DNA of 64,000 bases from Photobacterium pectinilyticum (GCF_024357955.1 NZ_JANEYT010000011.1:49861-113860); one strand, 5' to 3'; positions 36,344 to 46,488 are shown, counted from the first letter of the stretch. The notes: generated by a model from the sequence alone, not told the origin. Program-made: numbers and translations.

Positions 36344-37792
36344 ATGACAATTAAAGCAGAGCAATCTCTCTATATCGCTGGGGAATGGCAATCTGGCCAG
36401 CATACTGTGGCTAACATTAACCCATCGGACATTAGCCAGAACCTGGGGTATTTTGCCCAAGCCAGTCAAGCACAGGTATTGCAGGCAATTGCTGCGGCCA
36501 ACAATGCTCAACCTGAGTGGGAAAAGACACCTTTAGAGCGTAAGTTAGCGGTACTGCAAGCTATTGGTGATGAGCTTATTGCCCGTTGTGATGAGCTAGG
36601 GCGTTTACTTTCAAGCGAAGAAGGCAAACCTTTTGCAGAAGGTCGCGGTGAAATTTACCGTGCCGGTCAGTTCTTTCAATACTATGCCGCAGAAGTATTG
36701 CGTCAGGTGGGCGATAACGCCGCGTCTGTACGTCCGGGCGTTTCTGTTGAGGTAACCCGCGAAGCCGTGGGGACTGTGGCTATTATTTCACCTTGGAACT
36801 TCCCGACAGCGACAGCGGCTTGGAAAATTGCCCCAGCTTTGGCATTTGGTAACAGCGTGATTTGGAAGCCCGCCAATCTGACCCCGGCCAGTGCAGTTGC
36901 GCTAACCGACATCATCGCCCGGCAAGACCTGCCAGCAGGCACATTTAACCTTGTATTAGGCAGCGGTGCTGAGGTCGGCGATACATTGATTAATTCAACG
37001 CAAATCCAAGCGGTGAGTTTTACCGGATCGGTGGATACTGGCCGTAAAGTGGCTGCTGCTACTGCGCCGAACTTTGTTCGTTGTCAGCTAGAGATGGGCA
37101 GTAAGAACGCGCTTATCATTGCTGATGATGCCGATATTCATACCGCTGTGGAAGCCACTATTGCTGGCTCATATTCTGGCGCGGGTCAGAAATGCACGGC
37201 CTCATCGCGCTTGGTCGTGATGGATAGCATTCATGATGCTTACGTAGAGGCGCTAATCAAACGCATGAGCGAGCTAAAAGTGGGTCATGCTTTGGAAGAG
37301 GGTGTCTTTATGGGACCAGTGGTTGACAGCAAGCAGCTGGAAGCCAACTTGGGCTGGGTAGAAACAGTCCGACAAAGTGGTGCTGAGTTAGCTGTTGGTG
37401 GCGAGCGTTTGAGCCTGAAACATGACGGTTACTATATGTCACCTACGCTGTTCCTCGATACTCAAAACAGCTGGGAAGTAAATCAAGAAGAAGTTTTTGC
37501 CCCGATGGCCTGTGTTATCAAGGTATCGGATCTGGACGAGGCTATTGCAACCGCTAACGATACCCGCTTTGGCCTGACAGGCGGCATTATCACCCAAAGC
37601 CTGCGCACCAGCGCATTGTTCAAAGAGCAGATCCAAACCGGTTGTGCGATGGTGAACTTGCCAACTGCCGGAACGGATTATCACGTACCGTTCGGTGGCC
37701 GTAAACAGTCAAGTTTTGGCCCTCGTGAACAAGGCCAGTATGCCAAAGAGTTCTACACCGTTGTGAAAACGGCGTACCAGCGTCCTTACTAA
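36344..37792 (+). CDS. NAD(P)-dependent aldehyde dehydrogenase, semialdehyde type
   Basis: 482 aa. The start at 36344 was chosen because AGGAAG lies 5 nt upstream; ATG 36341 and GTG 36338 are in frame too. N-terminal LYIAGEWQSG; cofactor loop SPWNFPTATAAWKIAPALAFGN near residues 143-164; general base Glu in LEMGSKNAL near 250; nucleophile in SGAGQKCTASSRLVV near 280. The LEMG and QKCTASSR pattern is closest to alpha-ketoglutarate semialdehyde dehydrogenases and succinate semialdehyde dehydrogenases as I recall them. It would oxidise the aldehyde end product of the cluster. Confidence 0.93.
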   Translation: MTIKAEQSLYIAGEWQSGQHTVANINPSDISQNLGYFAQASQAQVLQAIAAANNAQPEWEKTPLERKLAVLQAIGDELIARCDELGRLLSSEEGKPFAEGRGEIYRAGQFFQYYAAEVLRQVGDNAASVRPGVSVEVTREAVGTVAIISPWNFPTATAAWKIAPALAFGNSVIWKPANLTPASAVALTDIIARQDLPAGTFNLVLGSGAEVGDTLINSTQIQAVSFTGSVDTGRKVAAATAPNFVRCQLEMGSKNALIIADDADIHTAVEATIAGSYSGAGQKCTASSRLVVMDSIHDAYVEALIKRMSELKVGHALEEGVFMGPVVDSKQLEANLGWVETVRQSGAELAVGGERLSLKHDGYYMSPTLFLDTQNSWEVNQEEVFAPMACVIKVSDLDEAIATANDTRFGLTGGIITQSLRTSALFKEQIQTGCAMVNLPTAGTDYHVPFGGRKQSSFGPREQGQYAKEFYTVVKTAYQRPY

Positions 37793-37802
37793 GGAGTGGC
37801 CT

Positions 37803-38792
37803 ATGTATCAGCAGCAAATAGTCATTGATGGGTTGCAGTACTGTCACTGGGATCGTGAATATTTCCAAACGCTGAAAGCAAGTGGGATCCATGCGGTTCA
37901 TGCCACCTTGGTGTATCACGAGAATGCACGAGAAACGCTAACCCGCTTTGCCGAATGGAACCTGTTATTCGAGAAAAATGCGGATTTAATTATACCCGTG
38001 ATGTCGATGGCAGATGTCGAAGCGGCAAAAGCACAAGGTAAAGTCGGAGTCTTGTTTGGGGCGCAAAACTGCTCGCCGATTGATGATGAAATTGGCTTAG
38101 TTGAAGTGATGCGTCGTCAGGGCTTATTGATTATGCAGTTGACCTATAACAACCAAAGCCTGCTGGCGACAGGTTGTTATGAGCAAAACGACAACGGTGT
38201 GACCCGTTTTGGTAAGCAGGTTATTGATGAAATGAATCGTGTCGGCATGGTCATTGATATGTCGCACAGTGCTGAGCGTTCGACGCTGGAGGCGATAGAT
38301 TTATCTTCAAGGCCGATCTGTATTAGCCATGCTAATCTGACGTTTGCTCATGATGCGCTGCGTAATAAATCTGATACGGTTATCAAGGCATTAACTAACC
38401 GTGGTGGTTTACTTGGCTTTAGCTTGTACCCGTTCCACTTGCCAAATGGCAGTCAGTGCTCATTGGAAGACTTCTGCCAAGTGGTTGCCCGTACTGCTGA
38501 TATGGTCGGGGTCGAACATTTGGGGATCGGTAGTGACTTGTGCCTGAACCAGCCACAGTCAGTGTTGGAGTGGATGCGTAATGGCCGTTGGTCGAAAGCG
38601 ATGGATTATGGTGAGGGTTCGGCCGGTAATTCAGGCTGGCCTGATGCTTTACCTTGGTTTAGCGGTAGTCGTGGGATGGAAAACATCTACAACGGGCTGA
38701 TCAAGACTGGATTCAATGAAGCGGAAGCAGGCCAGATCATTGGGGGTAACTGGTTCAACTTCTTGCAGAGCGGCCTACAGTCTGCGGAGTAA
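37803..38792 (+). CDS. M19 (renal dipeptidase-like) metallopeptidase
   Basis: 329 aa. Amidohydrolase-type barrel of peptidase family M19. Visible conserved blocks: IDGLQYCHWD (where classic members have DGHND), MQLTYNN, VIDMSHSAERSTLEAID, PICISHANLTFAHDALRNKSD and VEHLGIGSDL. The first metal-binding HxD pair of classic members appears changed, so it may be a mono-metal or altered amidase. M19 relatives also occur in catabolic loci of glycine betaine and similar compounds, where they probably cut a non-peptide amide. Starts 10 nt after the ALDH stop with AAGGAGTG upstream. Confidence 0.9.
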   Translation: MYQQQIVIDGLQYCHWDREYFQTLKASGIHAVHATLVYHENARETLTRFAEWNLLFEKNADLIIPVMSMADVEAAKAQGKVGVLFGAQNCSPIDDEIGLVEVMRRQGLLIMQLTYNNQSLLATGCYEQNDNGVTRFGKQVIDEMNRVGMVIDMSHSAERSTLEAIDLSSRPICISHANLTFAHDALRNKSDTVIKALTNRGGLLGFSLYPFHLPNGSQCSLEDFCQVVARTADMVGVEHLGIGSDLCLNQPQSVLEWMRNGRWSKAMDYGEGSAGNSGWPDALPWFSGSRGMENIYNGLIKTGFNEAEAGQIIGGNWFNFLQSGLQSAE

Positions 38793-38833
38793 GAACAGAA
38801 AGGGCCTATCACTCCTATAATCTCAAGGGCCCG

Positions 38834-38857
38834 TTTGCTTTCTTCGGCGAAAGCAAA
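38834..38857 (+). other. intercistronic hairpin between dipeptidase and BCCT genes
   Basis: TTTGCTTTC/GAAAGCAAA, 9-bp stem and 6-nt loop, followed by TTGATC and not by a T-run. Likely partial attenuation or mRNA protection inside the cluster. Confidence 0.6.
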
Positions 38858-38922
38858 TTGATCTTAGTTAAGCTATTTATTCATTTATTCCAGACAAATC
38901 CACTCACAGCTGGAGACACTTG

Positions 38923-40512
38923 ATGTCTGACCTCACGAATACAATAAAGCCAGAAGCAACCAACACTGGATCTTTACAATCAGAGAAAAACAAACATGAA
39001 TCCTTGATCGATAAATTGGGTGTTAACAATCCTGTTCTGTGGCTAAGCGGCGGATTTATAGCACTTTTTGTCGCGCTGGCGATATTTGACCACGAATTAC
39101 TTTCCACTATTGTCAACACGGGTTTTTCATGGGCGGTGAAATACTTCGGCCCGTACTGGCAAATATTGCTGTTAATGACTTTCTTATTAGCCATCGCTTT
39201 AGCTGTAGGTAGAACAGGGCAAGTTAGGCTGGGTAATTTAGATAAACCAGAAATAGATGCTTTCCGCTGGATTGCAATACTGCTCTGTACCTTACTAGCG
39301 GGTGGTGGGGTATTTTGGGCTGCGGCTGAGCCAATAGCTCATTTTGTTAGTGCGCCACCTTTATATGGTGAGGGGGCGACGCCATGGCAGCAGGCCATTA
39401 ACAGCCTGTCGCAATCTTTCATGCATTGGGGATTTTTGGCTTGGTCGATTACAGGCTGCTTGACGTCTATCGTGTTCATGCACCTGCATTATGATAAAGG
39501 TCTACCGCTGAGGCCTCGTACCTTGCTTTATCCTTTATTGGGTGAGCGTGCGCTGAAAGGTGGCATTGGTGCCACTATCGATGCATGCTGCATTATTGCC
39601 GTGGCAGCCGGTACCATCGGACCTATCGGCTTTCTGGGTTTGCAGATCAGTTATGCCCTTAATGTGTTGTTTGCTATTCCTGATGGCTTTACCACCCAGT
39701 TAATCATCATATTGTTTGCCATCACTATTTATACCATTTCTGCTCTGAGTGGTTTGAATCGAGGCATTCAAATTCTCAGTCGCTGGAACATTATTCTGGC
39801 TGTCGGTCTGATGGCTTACATTTTGTTGGTCGGCCCAACAAGCTTTATTGTCAATGGTTACCTGCAAGGAGTGGGTACCATGCTGGACAACTTTATACCA
39901 ATGTCTACTTACCGTGGTGATGAAGGTTGGTTAAGTTGGTGGACTGTCTTTTTTTGGGGTTGGTTCCTCGGCTACGGCCCGATGATGGCTATTTTTATCT
40001 CGCGTATATCCCGTGGACGTACGATCCGCCAATTGGTATTGACTCTTGGTGTGATTGCACCTTTGGTGACTTGTTTTTGGTTTACCATCGTCGGTGGTAC
40101 TGGGGTGGCCTTTGAAATTGCCGACCCAGGCACAGTCAGTAAAGGGTTCGAAGGCTTTAATTTGCCTGGTGCTTTATTGGCTATCACTCAGCAACTGCCT
40201 TTCCCGACAATTGTATCGCTCCTGTTCCTGATACTGACAACCATTTTTATTGTCACTACCGGTGACTCAATGACCTATACCATCAGTGTGGTGATCAGCG
40301 GAGAAACTGAACCTAATGCCTTTATCCGTTCTTTCTGGGGCGTAATGATGGGTTTGATTGCCTTAATTTTGATTTCCCTTGGTTCCGGTGGGGTGTCGGC
40401 CCTGCAATCTTTTATCGTTATTACTGCCGTACCGGTATCGCTGATTTTACTGCCGTCGCTATGGGATGCACCGAAAATTGCGATGAAGATGGCCAAAGAG
40501 CAAGGGGTTTAA
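38923..40512 (+). CDS. BCCT family (betaine/choline/carnitine) transporter
   Basis: 529 aa from the ATG at 38923 (GGAG 8 nt upstream); a TTG one codon earlier is in frame. Twelve membrane helices. Family marks: WAAAEPIAHF near residues 128-137, the aromatic FFWGWFLGYGPMMAIFISRISRGRTIRQL near 345-372, and GDSMTYTISVVISG near 448. Takes up quaternary ammonium or related compounds with Na+ or H+. The substrate is unknown. The typical WxWWxxW aromatic box is altered (WTVFFWGWFLGYGP), so its substrate may differ from betaine. Confidence 0.92.
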   Translation: MSDLTNTIKPEATNTGSLQSEKNKHESLIDKLGVNNPVLWLSGGFIALFVALAIFDHELLSTIVNTGFSWAVKYFGPYWQILLLMTFLLAIALAVGRTGQVRLGNLDKPEIDAFRWIAILLCTLLAGGGVFWAAAEPIAHFVSAPPLYGEGATPWQQAINSLSQSFMHWGFLAWSITGCLTSIVFMHLHYDKGLPLRPRTLLYPLLGERALKGGIGATIDACCIIAVAAGTIGPIGFLGLQISYALNVLFAIPDGFTTQLIIILFAITIYTISALSGLNRGIQILSRWNIILAVGLMAYILLVGPTSFIVNGYLQGVGTMLDNFIPMSTYRGDEGWLSWWTVFFWGWFLGYGPMMAIFISRISRGRTIRQLVLTLGVIAPLVTCFWFTIVGGTGVAFEIADPGTVSKGFEGFNLPGALLAITQQLPFPTIVSLLFLILTTIFIVTTGDSMTYTISVVISGETEPNAFIRSFWGVMMGLIALILISLGSGGVSALQSFIVITAVPVSLILLPSLWDAPKIAMKMAKEQGV

Positions 40513-40667
40513 TACCAAGCGTTATAAGTACTTATTCTAGATAGATATAGATCCATCATGCCTCGAAAGGGGCATGAAAAACAGCAGCTAATATATGAGT
40601 AACATTCCCGGGCGGTAGTTGGACGCCTATAACCAGAAACATAATTATAAAATTGATGGTGAGCAAT

Positions 40668-42368
40668 ATGGATGCACATCGTTCCTTGAAATCTGATGAC
40701 ACTCTACGTCAACCAGAAGTCGTTATGGCGCCTGAAAGGTTGGGGGCTATGCACCAAAACCGTATTAGTTTTGTTCGTTACTTGGTTCGTCAAATGGCCC
40801 AAAAAAACTGGCAGGTTAATCAACATGATTGGCAATTGTCGCCTGAAGGTTATGGCTACGCTATCTACCGGCTTGAAACACAAGAAAACCAATATCATCT
40901 TGTGGTGTTCTGTGACGAAATCAGTGACGAAGAACGCAACGATCGTGTGATTGCCGAAAAGTGGGACGTGACGCTCGCCTTGGTTCATGGTGAAGTCACT
41001 CCGCAACTGCTAGCGCAACTTCAAGCAAATGTGCCTTTGCAGGAGGCCGGTCGCAATCCAAACCGTGCCTTGGTATTGGCACGTGCCAACAAGAGTGTGC
41101 GGGTGTTCGATCACCTAGTTTCGAGCCTTGCCCAAGGCCAACAACCTGATCCGCAACAGTTAGCAAATGTTGGCTATATTCTGCGCACGACGGCGGTGTA
41201 TGGTAACGGCAAGTTTGGTATTGCAGATTTCAAATTGCTGGAAGACAACCCAGATTTTAACCAGTCTTTCAGTGCCCAGATGTGTGCAGTTTATTTGCTA
41301 CGTGAATTTAGCTTGGATTGGGTCGATTACCTAGCCAAGCAGCGCGGTGGAGAAATAGCTGTATCTCTTCACCGTTCGTTGCAGCGTTATCTTGGTGTGG
41401 GTAATGCAACGGGATTGGGTATGGCACCATATCTGATCAATCACCCTTGTATCGTTGATAATTGGATGACTACTCGTGAAGAAGCATTAGCAGAGATCTT
41501 GAGTCAGCCATTTGATGAAACCAAAGTCATTGTATTATGCCAACTGCTTGCGCAGGCCAAGACTCACCTTTCCCAGGTAGTAACGAGTGATGAACATCAG
41601 CGTGAGTTGAACAAGCTGGCAGTAGAGGAGTTGGTGATCTTCCGCAATATAGTTACAGGCTTGGCGGTTGATCAGACTCCGGATTGGCAGGCTGTTGTCG
41701 CCCAATCTCAGGCAATGAGTTTGGAAACGCAGGAAATCCTCCTTTCTTGTGTGATGGAGCTTTACCCTGACATTGCCGATTCATATCAAGATAAAATGAA
41801 CGGTGATGAAACTTTGTCACTGACCAGTGGTAAGAAAGTACAAGATCTCATACAGCTGCTTGAAAGCAGGTATCGCTGGGCCATTGAAACGGATTTTCAA
41901 CAACCAGAGAACAATTACTGGTTCTGGTATCGCTCACAAGATAAAGAGGAGCCCCGACTTGGAGTGCGTGGAGTAGAAGCTGGGGAGGAGCGTGAGCTGC
42001 CTTTGGATATTGGTCGTCAGGTATACTGTTTATATGGTGCTTTGCTTAAGGCCGATTCTGAACACACTCTTGCTGAGTTCTTATTATCAAATCCTGAGTA
42101 TCGTGGTATTGCAAAGCGGGCCTGGACACTTGGCAACAAAGTGATGGGTGACATCCAGATGAACGTACTGCACAAGGCTTCACTTCCTATGCACCTGCTA
42201 CGCTGCAAGTTAGCTGTATTCGGTGCGACGAAATTCGACCCGCGCTCAGATCGTTGGGTTCAAGTGACTTTTTTCCAAGGTGCGCCACTTTTGGATGAAA
42301 TCCACGATGGCGGATGGTTATTTCCTATTCTGCCATCGGCACAAGAGCTAGCAGGAGAGGCAAAATGA
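40668..42368 (+). CDS. unrecognised 566-aa protein of the RidA-BCCT cluster
   Basis: 566 aa from the ATG at 40668, preceded by GGTGAG; ATG 40656 and TTG 40653 lie upstream in frame without a clear ribosome-binding site. Soluble: no signal peptide, no membrane span. Rich in Gln and Leu, largely helical by inspection. Conserved-looking blocks are ALVLARANKSVRVFDHL, LGMAPYLINHPCIVDNWMTT and ASLPMHLLRCKLAVFGATKF. No Walker, zinc or nucleotide-binding motif was found. Its stop overlaps the next start by 4 nt (ATGA), so the two proteins are made together. I do not recognise its family. Confidence 0.85.
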   Translation: MDAHRSLKSDDTLRQPEVVMAPERLGAMHQNRISFVRYLVRQMAQKNWQVNQHDWQLSPEGYGYAIYRLETQENQYHLVVFCDEISDEERNDRVIAEKWDVTLALVHGEVTPQLLAQLQANVPLQEAGRNPNRALVLARANKSVRVFDHLVSSLAQGQQPDPQQLANVGYILRTTAVYGNGKFGIADFKLLEDNPDFNQSFSAQMCAVYLLREFSLDWVDYLAKQRGGEIAVSLHRSLQRYLGVGNATGLGMAPYLINHPCIVDNWMTTREEALAEILSQPFDETKVIVLCQLLAQAKTHLSQVVTSDEHQRELNKLAVEELVIFRNIVTGLAVDQTPDWQAVVAQSQAMSLETQEILLSCVMELYPDIADSYQDKMNGDETLSLTSGKKVQDLIQLLESRYRWAIETDFQQPENNYWFWYRSQDKEEPRLGVRGVEAGEERELPLDIGRQVYCLYGALLKADSEHTLAEFLLSNPEYRGIAKRAWTLGNKVMGDIQMNVLHKASLPMHLLRCKLAVFGATKFDPRSDRWVQVTFFQGAPLLDEIHDGGWLFPILPSAQELAGEAK

Positions 42369-43099
42369 TTGTATCCCATAACGAGCTTGTCACTGCTGTT
42401 TACAAGGCATTTTTAGGATTACGCCGTTGTTGTGGTGAAGCGGATGTCATTGCCAATATGGTGGCTGATTTGCAGATGGTCGGCCTTAATGGTGTTGGAC
42501 ACTTTAATAAGGCGCTCCCTTATCTTGCCGGCGAAAAAGATGGCCCGATCACATTAACTAAGCCAGCCTCTGACCGTATTGATGTCGATATGCATGGTTC
42601 CAGCTTGGTTTGTCATTTACCTAACATCCTTGATTATGCTGTTGAGCAATTGGTACACACTAAGTCATTAACCATCCATGTCCGCCATTGCCATAACCGT
42701 TGGCTCGCTTACAGCGAGTTGGTTAAGTTAGCGGCCAAAGGTCTAGCATGCAAAGCACAATGGAAAAATGGCTCTGATGCCAAGCAGACACGTTACATAT
42801 TGAATAAGGGCTGTGTGTTCCCAGAGCTGTTTCAGTCTGAGGAAGTAACTAGTAGCGATGAAAGCCATCATGACATGATAATTGAATTGTCGGTTGCTGA
42901 TTTCAGCGTGTCTTCATCGGGTGTTACTGGTTTTGTTCGACTTGACTCAACAAGCTTGCGGGATACTTATGTCACGGCGTGGAAAGAAGGCATTGAGGTT
43001 GACGACGTTGGCTGGCAACAGCTTAAGCAAGCAGCAAAGGTATTCTTGGTTGAAAACAGTGAAACATCGGCCAAAGGTGCTGGAGAGCTGATTGTGTAA
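42365..43099 (+). CDS. DUF3726-like protein
   Basis: 244 aa from the ATG at 42365; AGGAGAGG lies 5 nt upstream and the ATG overlaps the previous stop. N-terminus MIVSHNELVTAVYKAFLG then CGEADVIANMVADLQMVGLNGV. This start recalls both DUF3726 proteins and the N-terminal helices of the Ldh2/malate dehydrogenase family, whose members have an ADLRGxDSHG block; here the catalytic His-containing part is missing. No signal peptide. Last gene of the cluster, closed by a shared terminator with hutH. Function unknown. Confidence 0.8.
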   Translation: MIVSHNELVTAVYKAFLGLRRCCGEADVIANMVADLQMVGLNGVGHFNKALPYLAGEKDGPITLTKPASDRIDVDMHGSSLVCHLPNILDYAVEQLVHTKSLTIHVRHCHNRWLAYSELVKLAAKGLACKAQWKNGSDAKQTRYILNKGCVFPELFQSEEVTSSDESHHDMIIELSVADFSVSSSGVTGFVRLDSTSLRDTYVTAWKEGIEVDDVGWQQLKQAAKVFLVENSETSAKGAGELIV

Positions 43100-43120
43100 T
43101 TAGCGACTCAAGAATAAAGA

Positions 43121-43158
43121 AAACGCCCCTTATTGAATCTTAATAAGGGGCGTTTTTA
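43121..43158. terminator. bidirectional terminator between DUF3726-like gene and hutH
   Basis: Perfect 14-bp stem AAACGCCCCTTATT/AATAAGGGGCGTTT, 7-nt loop, T-runs on both strands. Confidence 0.93.
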
Positions 43159-43186
43159 TATCATTGGGCGATTTGCCTTAATGCGC

Positions 43187-44719
43187 TTATAAACTCGGTA
43201 GTAGTTGCGAAGGCATCAAGGTGTTGTAATGTGCTTCCAGTAGGAGCTCGTTGGCTTTTTCAATATCTGGCGCAAAGTAGCGGTCCTTATCGTAAAAGCT
43301 CACACGGGCCCGTAACATTTCTTTGGCTTGCTCTACGCGCTCTGAACTGTGGTTCGGCGAGCGGAAATCCAAGCCTTGAGCAGCAGCCAGTAATTCGACG
43401 GCTAAGATCCCGCGGGTATTTTCTGCCATGTCCTTGAGTCTTCTACCCGCAAAGGTTGCCATCGAGACATGATCTTCCTGGTTGGCGGACGTCGGCAAAC
43501 TATCAACAGAAGCTGGATGGGCGAGAGTTTTGTTTTCACTTGCCAGTGCTGCAGCGGTAACTTGGGCTATCATAAAGCCGGAATTTACGCCGCCATTATC
43601 GACCAAGAAGGGAGGTAATTTACTCAAGCCGCTATCAATTAACAGCGCCATTCTGCGTTCTGACAAACTCCCGATCTCGGCAATGGCCAATGCAAGGCTA
43701 TCTGCAGCCATTGCAACTGGCTCGGCATGGAAGTTACCACCCGAAATAATGTCACCATCATCGGCAAATACCAGTGGGTTGTCCGAAACGGCATTGGCTT
43801 CAATTTCAAGAATATCGGCAGAATGGCGGATTTGTTGTAAGCAGGCCCCCATTACTTGCGGTTGGCAGCGAAGTGAATAGGGATCTTGGACCTTGTCACA
43901 TTGCTGATGTGATAAGCCAATCTCACTGTCTTTGTCTAGCATATGGCGGTAAGCTGTTGCTGCATCAATTTGACTACGATGGCCTCGTACTCGGTGGATA
44001 CGCGGATCGAAAGGTCGTCGGCTACCAAGTGCAGCATCTACCGACATCGCACCACAGACGGTGCCTGAGGCATACAGATCTTCAGCGGCAAATAAGCCTT
44101 CAAGAGCAAAAGCGGTTGAGGCTTGGGTGCCATTGAGCAAAGCCAGCCCTTCTTTTGGTGCCAGCGTAATAGGCTCAAGCCCGGCTATCTTGAGTGCTGC
44201 AGCACCGCTGATGATTTCGCCATTGTGGCGAGCCTGGCCTTCACCGAGTAATACCGTGCTCATATGTGCCAGCGGGGCGAGATCTCCCGACGCACCGACG
44301 GATCCTTTTTGTGGAATACACGGGTACACTTCGGCATTGACCAGCGTTATTAGTGCATCAACGACTTTAGGACGGATCCCCGAGTAGCCTCGAGCAAGGC
44401 TGTTGATCTTCAAGGCCATCATGAGCCTGACAGTATGATCTTCCATTAATTTGCCGATGCCAGCGGCGTGAGAGAGAACGATACTGCGCTGTAGTGTTTC
44501 TAAGTCTTCGACCGCGATACGGGTATTGGCAAGTAGCCCAAAGCCGGTGTTGATCCCATAAACGACTCTGTCTTCTGTGATCACTAGTTCTACGGCTTTG
44601 GTACTTACCAACATATCGTCATAGGCAGATTTGTTTAGTGACAATGTCACTTTATGGCGATTGATGTGTCGCAGCTGTTTGAGCGATAATTTTCCCGGGT
44701 TGATTTCAATTTGGTACAT
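43187..44719 (-). CDS. hutH: histidine ammonia-lyase
   Basis: 510 aa. Removes ammonia from histidine to give urocanate, step 1 of histidine use. The MIO cofactor is made from Ala-Ser-Gly in [15 protein letters not shown] near residues 138-152. The active-site Tyr near 53 lies in [15 protein letters not shown]. The [23 protein letters not shown] block near 385-400 is also typical. Last gene of hutI-hutG-hutU-hutH, separated from hutU by a 74-nt gap with a 52-bp palindromic repeat. Confidence 0.97.
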   Translation of the reverse strand: MYQIEINPGKLSLKQLRHINRHKVTLSLNKSAYDDMLVSTKAVELVITEDRVVYGINTGFGLLANTRIAVEDLETLQRSIVLSHAAGIGKLMEDHTVRLMMALKINSLARGYSGIRPKVVDALITLVNAEVYPCIPQKGSVGASGDLAPLAHMSTVLLGEGQARHNGEIISGAAALKIAGLEPITLAPKEGLALLNGTQASTAFALEGLFAAEDLYASGTVCGAMSVDAALGSRRPFDPRIHRVRGHRSQIDAATAYRHMLDKDSEIGLSHQQCDKVQDPYSLRCQPQVMGACLQQIRHSADILEIEANAVSDNPLVFADDGDIISGGNFHAEPVAMAADSLALAIAEIGSLSERRMALLIDSGLSKLPPFLVDNGGVNSGFMIAQVTAAALASENKTLAHPASVDSLPTSANQEDHVSMATFAGRRLKDMAENTRGILAVELLAAAQGLDFRSPNHSSERVEQAKEMLRARVSFYDKDRYFAPDIEKANELLLEAHYNTLMPSQLLPSL

Positions 44720-44737
44720 ACAACGTCCTTAGGGTGT

Positions 44738-44789
44738 TATACCCAAGTAATTCTCGCTGAACCAAGCATCATGAATTTACTTGGGTATA
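44738..44789. repeat. 52-bp palindromic repeat inside the hut operon
   Basis: TATACCCAAGTAA (44738-44750) and its exact complement TTACTTGGGTATA (44777-44789), separated by 26 nt. It resembles the TATACCCAAGT...ACTTGGGTATA repeats common in vibrio genomes (from memory). It sits in the hutU-hutH gap and could be transcribed as a hairpin. Confidence 0.82.
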
Positions 44790-44793
44790 TTTA

Positions 44794-46488
44794 TTATTTT
44801 TTTTGGGTTGATGGGATCATTGGTAAATCTAAGCCTTGTTCCTCGGCACAGCTAACTGCGATGTCATAACCGGCATCGGCGTGGCGCATCACACCTGTGG
44901 CTGGGTCATTGCGAAGTACCCGGCCGACACGTTCAGCAGCATCTTCAGTACCATCACAAACAATAACCATGCCCGAATGTTGCGAGAAGCCCATACCAAC
45001 GCCACCACCATGGTGTAGGGATACCCAAGTCGCACCGGACGCGGTGTTGAGAAGGGCGTTGAGCAATGGCCAATCTGATACGGCATCGGATCCATCCATC
45101 ATGCCTTCTGTTTCACGGTTCGGGCTAGCGACAGAGCCTGAGTCGAGGTGATCACGGCCAATAACGATTGGCGCTTTAAGCTCGCCATTTTTAACCATTT
45201 CGTTGAAGGCTTTACCTAGACGGGCACGGTCTTTTAGCCCCACCCAGCAGATACGGGAAGGCAAGCCTTGGAACTGGATCTTTTCGCGGGCCATATCGAG
45301 CCAGTTGTGGAGATGAGGGTTATCAGGGATCAGCTCTTTGACTTTTTGGTCTGTCTTGTAGATGTCTTCCGGATCGCCTGATAGTGCCGCCCAGCGGAAC
45401 GGACCAACACCTTCACAGAACAATGGGCGAATATAAGCTGGCACAAAGCCGGGGAAATCAAAGGCATTTTCAACACCGACCTCAAAGGCCATCTGGCGGA
45501 TATTATTACCGTAATCGACAGTCGCTGAACCTGCTTTTTGCAAAGCCAACATCGCTTTGACCTGAACGGCCATCGATGCCTTGGCGGCTCTGACCACTTC
45601 AGCTTCGTCTTGCTGGCGCATCTCTGCTGCATGCTTCATGGTCCAGCCCTGTGGCAGGTAACCATTTAGCGGATCATGGGCCGACGTTTGGTCAGTGGTG
45701 CCATCTGGAACAATGCCACGGCGGGCAATTTCAGGGAACACATCTGCAGCATTGCCAAGTAGACCAACAGAAACGGGTTTACCTGTTTGCTTGGCTTCCT
45801 CGATGATAGCTAAGGCTTCATCTAATGAGGTTGCTTTACAATCAACATAGCCAGTACGCAAGCGGTAGTCGATTCGGCTTTCATCACACTCAACAGCTAG
45901 CATTGAGAAGCCCGCCATGGTTGCGGCTAATGGTTGAGCGCCGCCCATACCGCCAAGGCCACCGGTGAGGATCCAGCGACCCTTACTGTCACCATTAAAG
46001 TGCTGTTTTGCCATGGCAACAAAGGTCTCGTAGGTGCCCTGAACAATGCCTTGTGAGCCGATATAGATCCAGCTGCCCGCGGTCATCTGGCCGTACATCA
46101 TTAAGCCTTCTTTATCGAGTTCGTTGAAGTGTTCCCAGTTAGCCCAGTGTGGGACTAAGTTTGAGTTGGCAATGAGTACCCTTGGCGCATTACTGTGGGT
46201 TTTGAATACACCGACAGGCTTACCAGATTGCACCAGCAAGGTTTCATCTTCTTCAAGGCGCTTTAACACCTCAACAATTTTGTCATAGCACTGCCAATTC
46301 CTTGCAGCACGACCAATGCCGCCATATACCACCAAAGCGTGTGGGTGTTCCGCGACATCGGGATGCAGATTGTTCATCAGCATTCTTAGCGGGGCTTCGG
46401 TTAACCATGACTTGGTATTTAGCGTAGTGCCTGTTGGGGCAATGATAGTCCGGCTTTCGTCCAAGCGTGGTTGGGTATCTTGTGTCAT
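44794..46488 (-). CDS. hutU: urocanate hydratase
   Basis: 564 aa. Adds water to urocanate to give imidazolonepropionate using tightly bound NAD+. The NAD-binding loop [19 protein letters not shown] is near residues 170-188, and [11 protein letters not shown] near 143. The conserved Cys in the [15 protein letters not shown] segment near 407 is present. AAGGAGA lies before the ATG. Second last gene of the operon; the gap to hutG is 55 nt. Confidence 0.97.
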   Translation of the reverse strand: MTQDTQPRLDESRTIIAPTGTTLNTKSWLTEAPLRMLMNNLHPDVAEHPHALVVYGGIGRAARNWQCYDKIVEVLKRLEEDETLLVQSGKPVGVFKTHSNAPRVLIANSNLVPHWANWEHFNELDKEGLMMYGQMTAGSWIYIGSQGIVQGTYETFVAMAKQHFNGDSKGRWILTGGLGGMGGAQPLAATMAGFSMLAVECDESRIDYRLRTGYVDCKATSLDEALAIIEEAKQTGKPVSVGLLGNAADVFPEIARRGIVPDGTTDQTSAHDPLNGYLPQGWTMKHAAEMRQQDEAEVVRAAKASMAVQVKAMLALQKAGSATVDYGNNIRQMAFEVGVENAFDFPGFVPAYIRPLFCEGVGPFRWAALSGDPEDIYKTDQKVKELIPDNPHLHNWLDMAREKIQFQGLPSRICWVGLKDRARLGKAFNEMVKNGELKAPIVIGRDHLDSGSVASPNRETEGMMDGSDAVSDWPLLNALLNTASGATWVSLHHGGGVGMGFSQHSGMVIVCDGTEDAAERVGRVLRNDPATGVMRHADAGYDIAVSCAEEQGLDLPMIPSTQKK

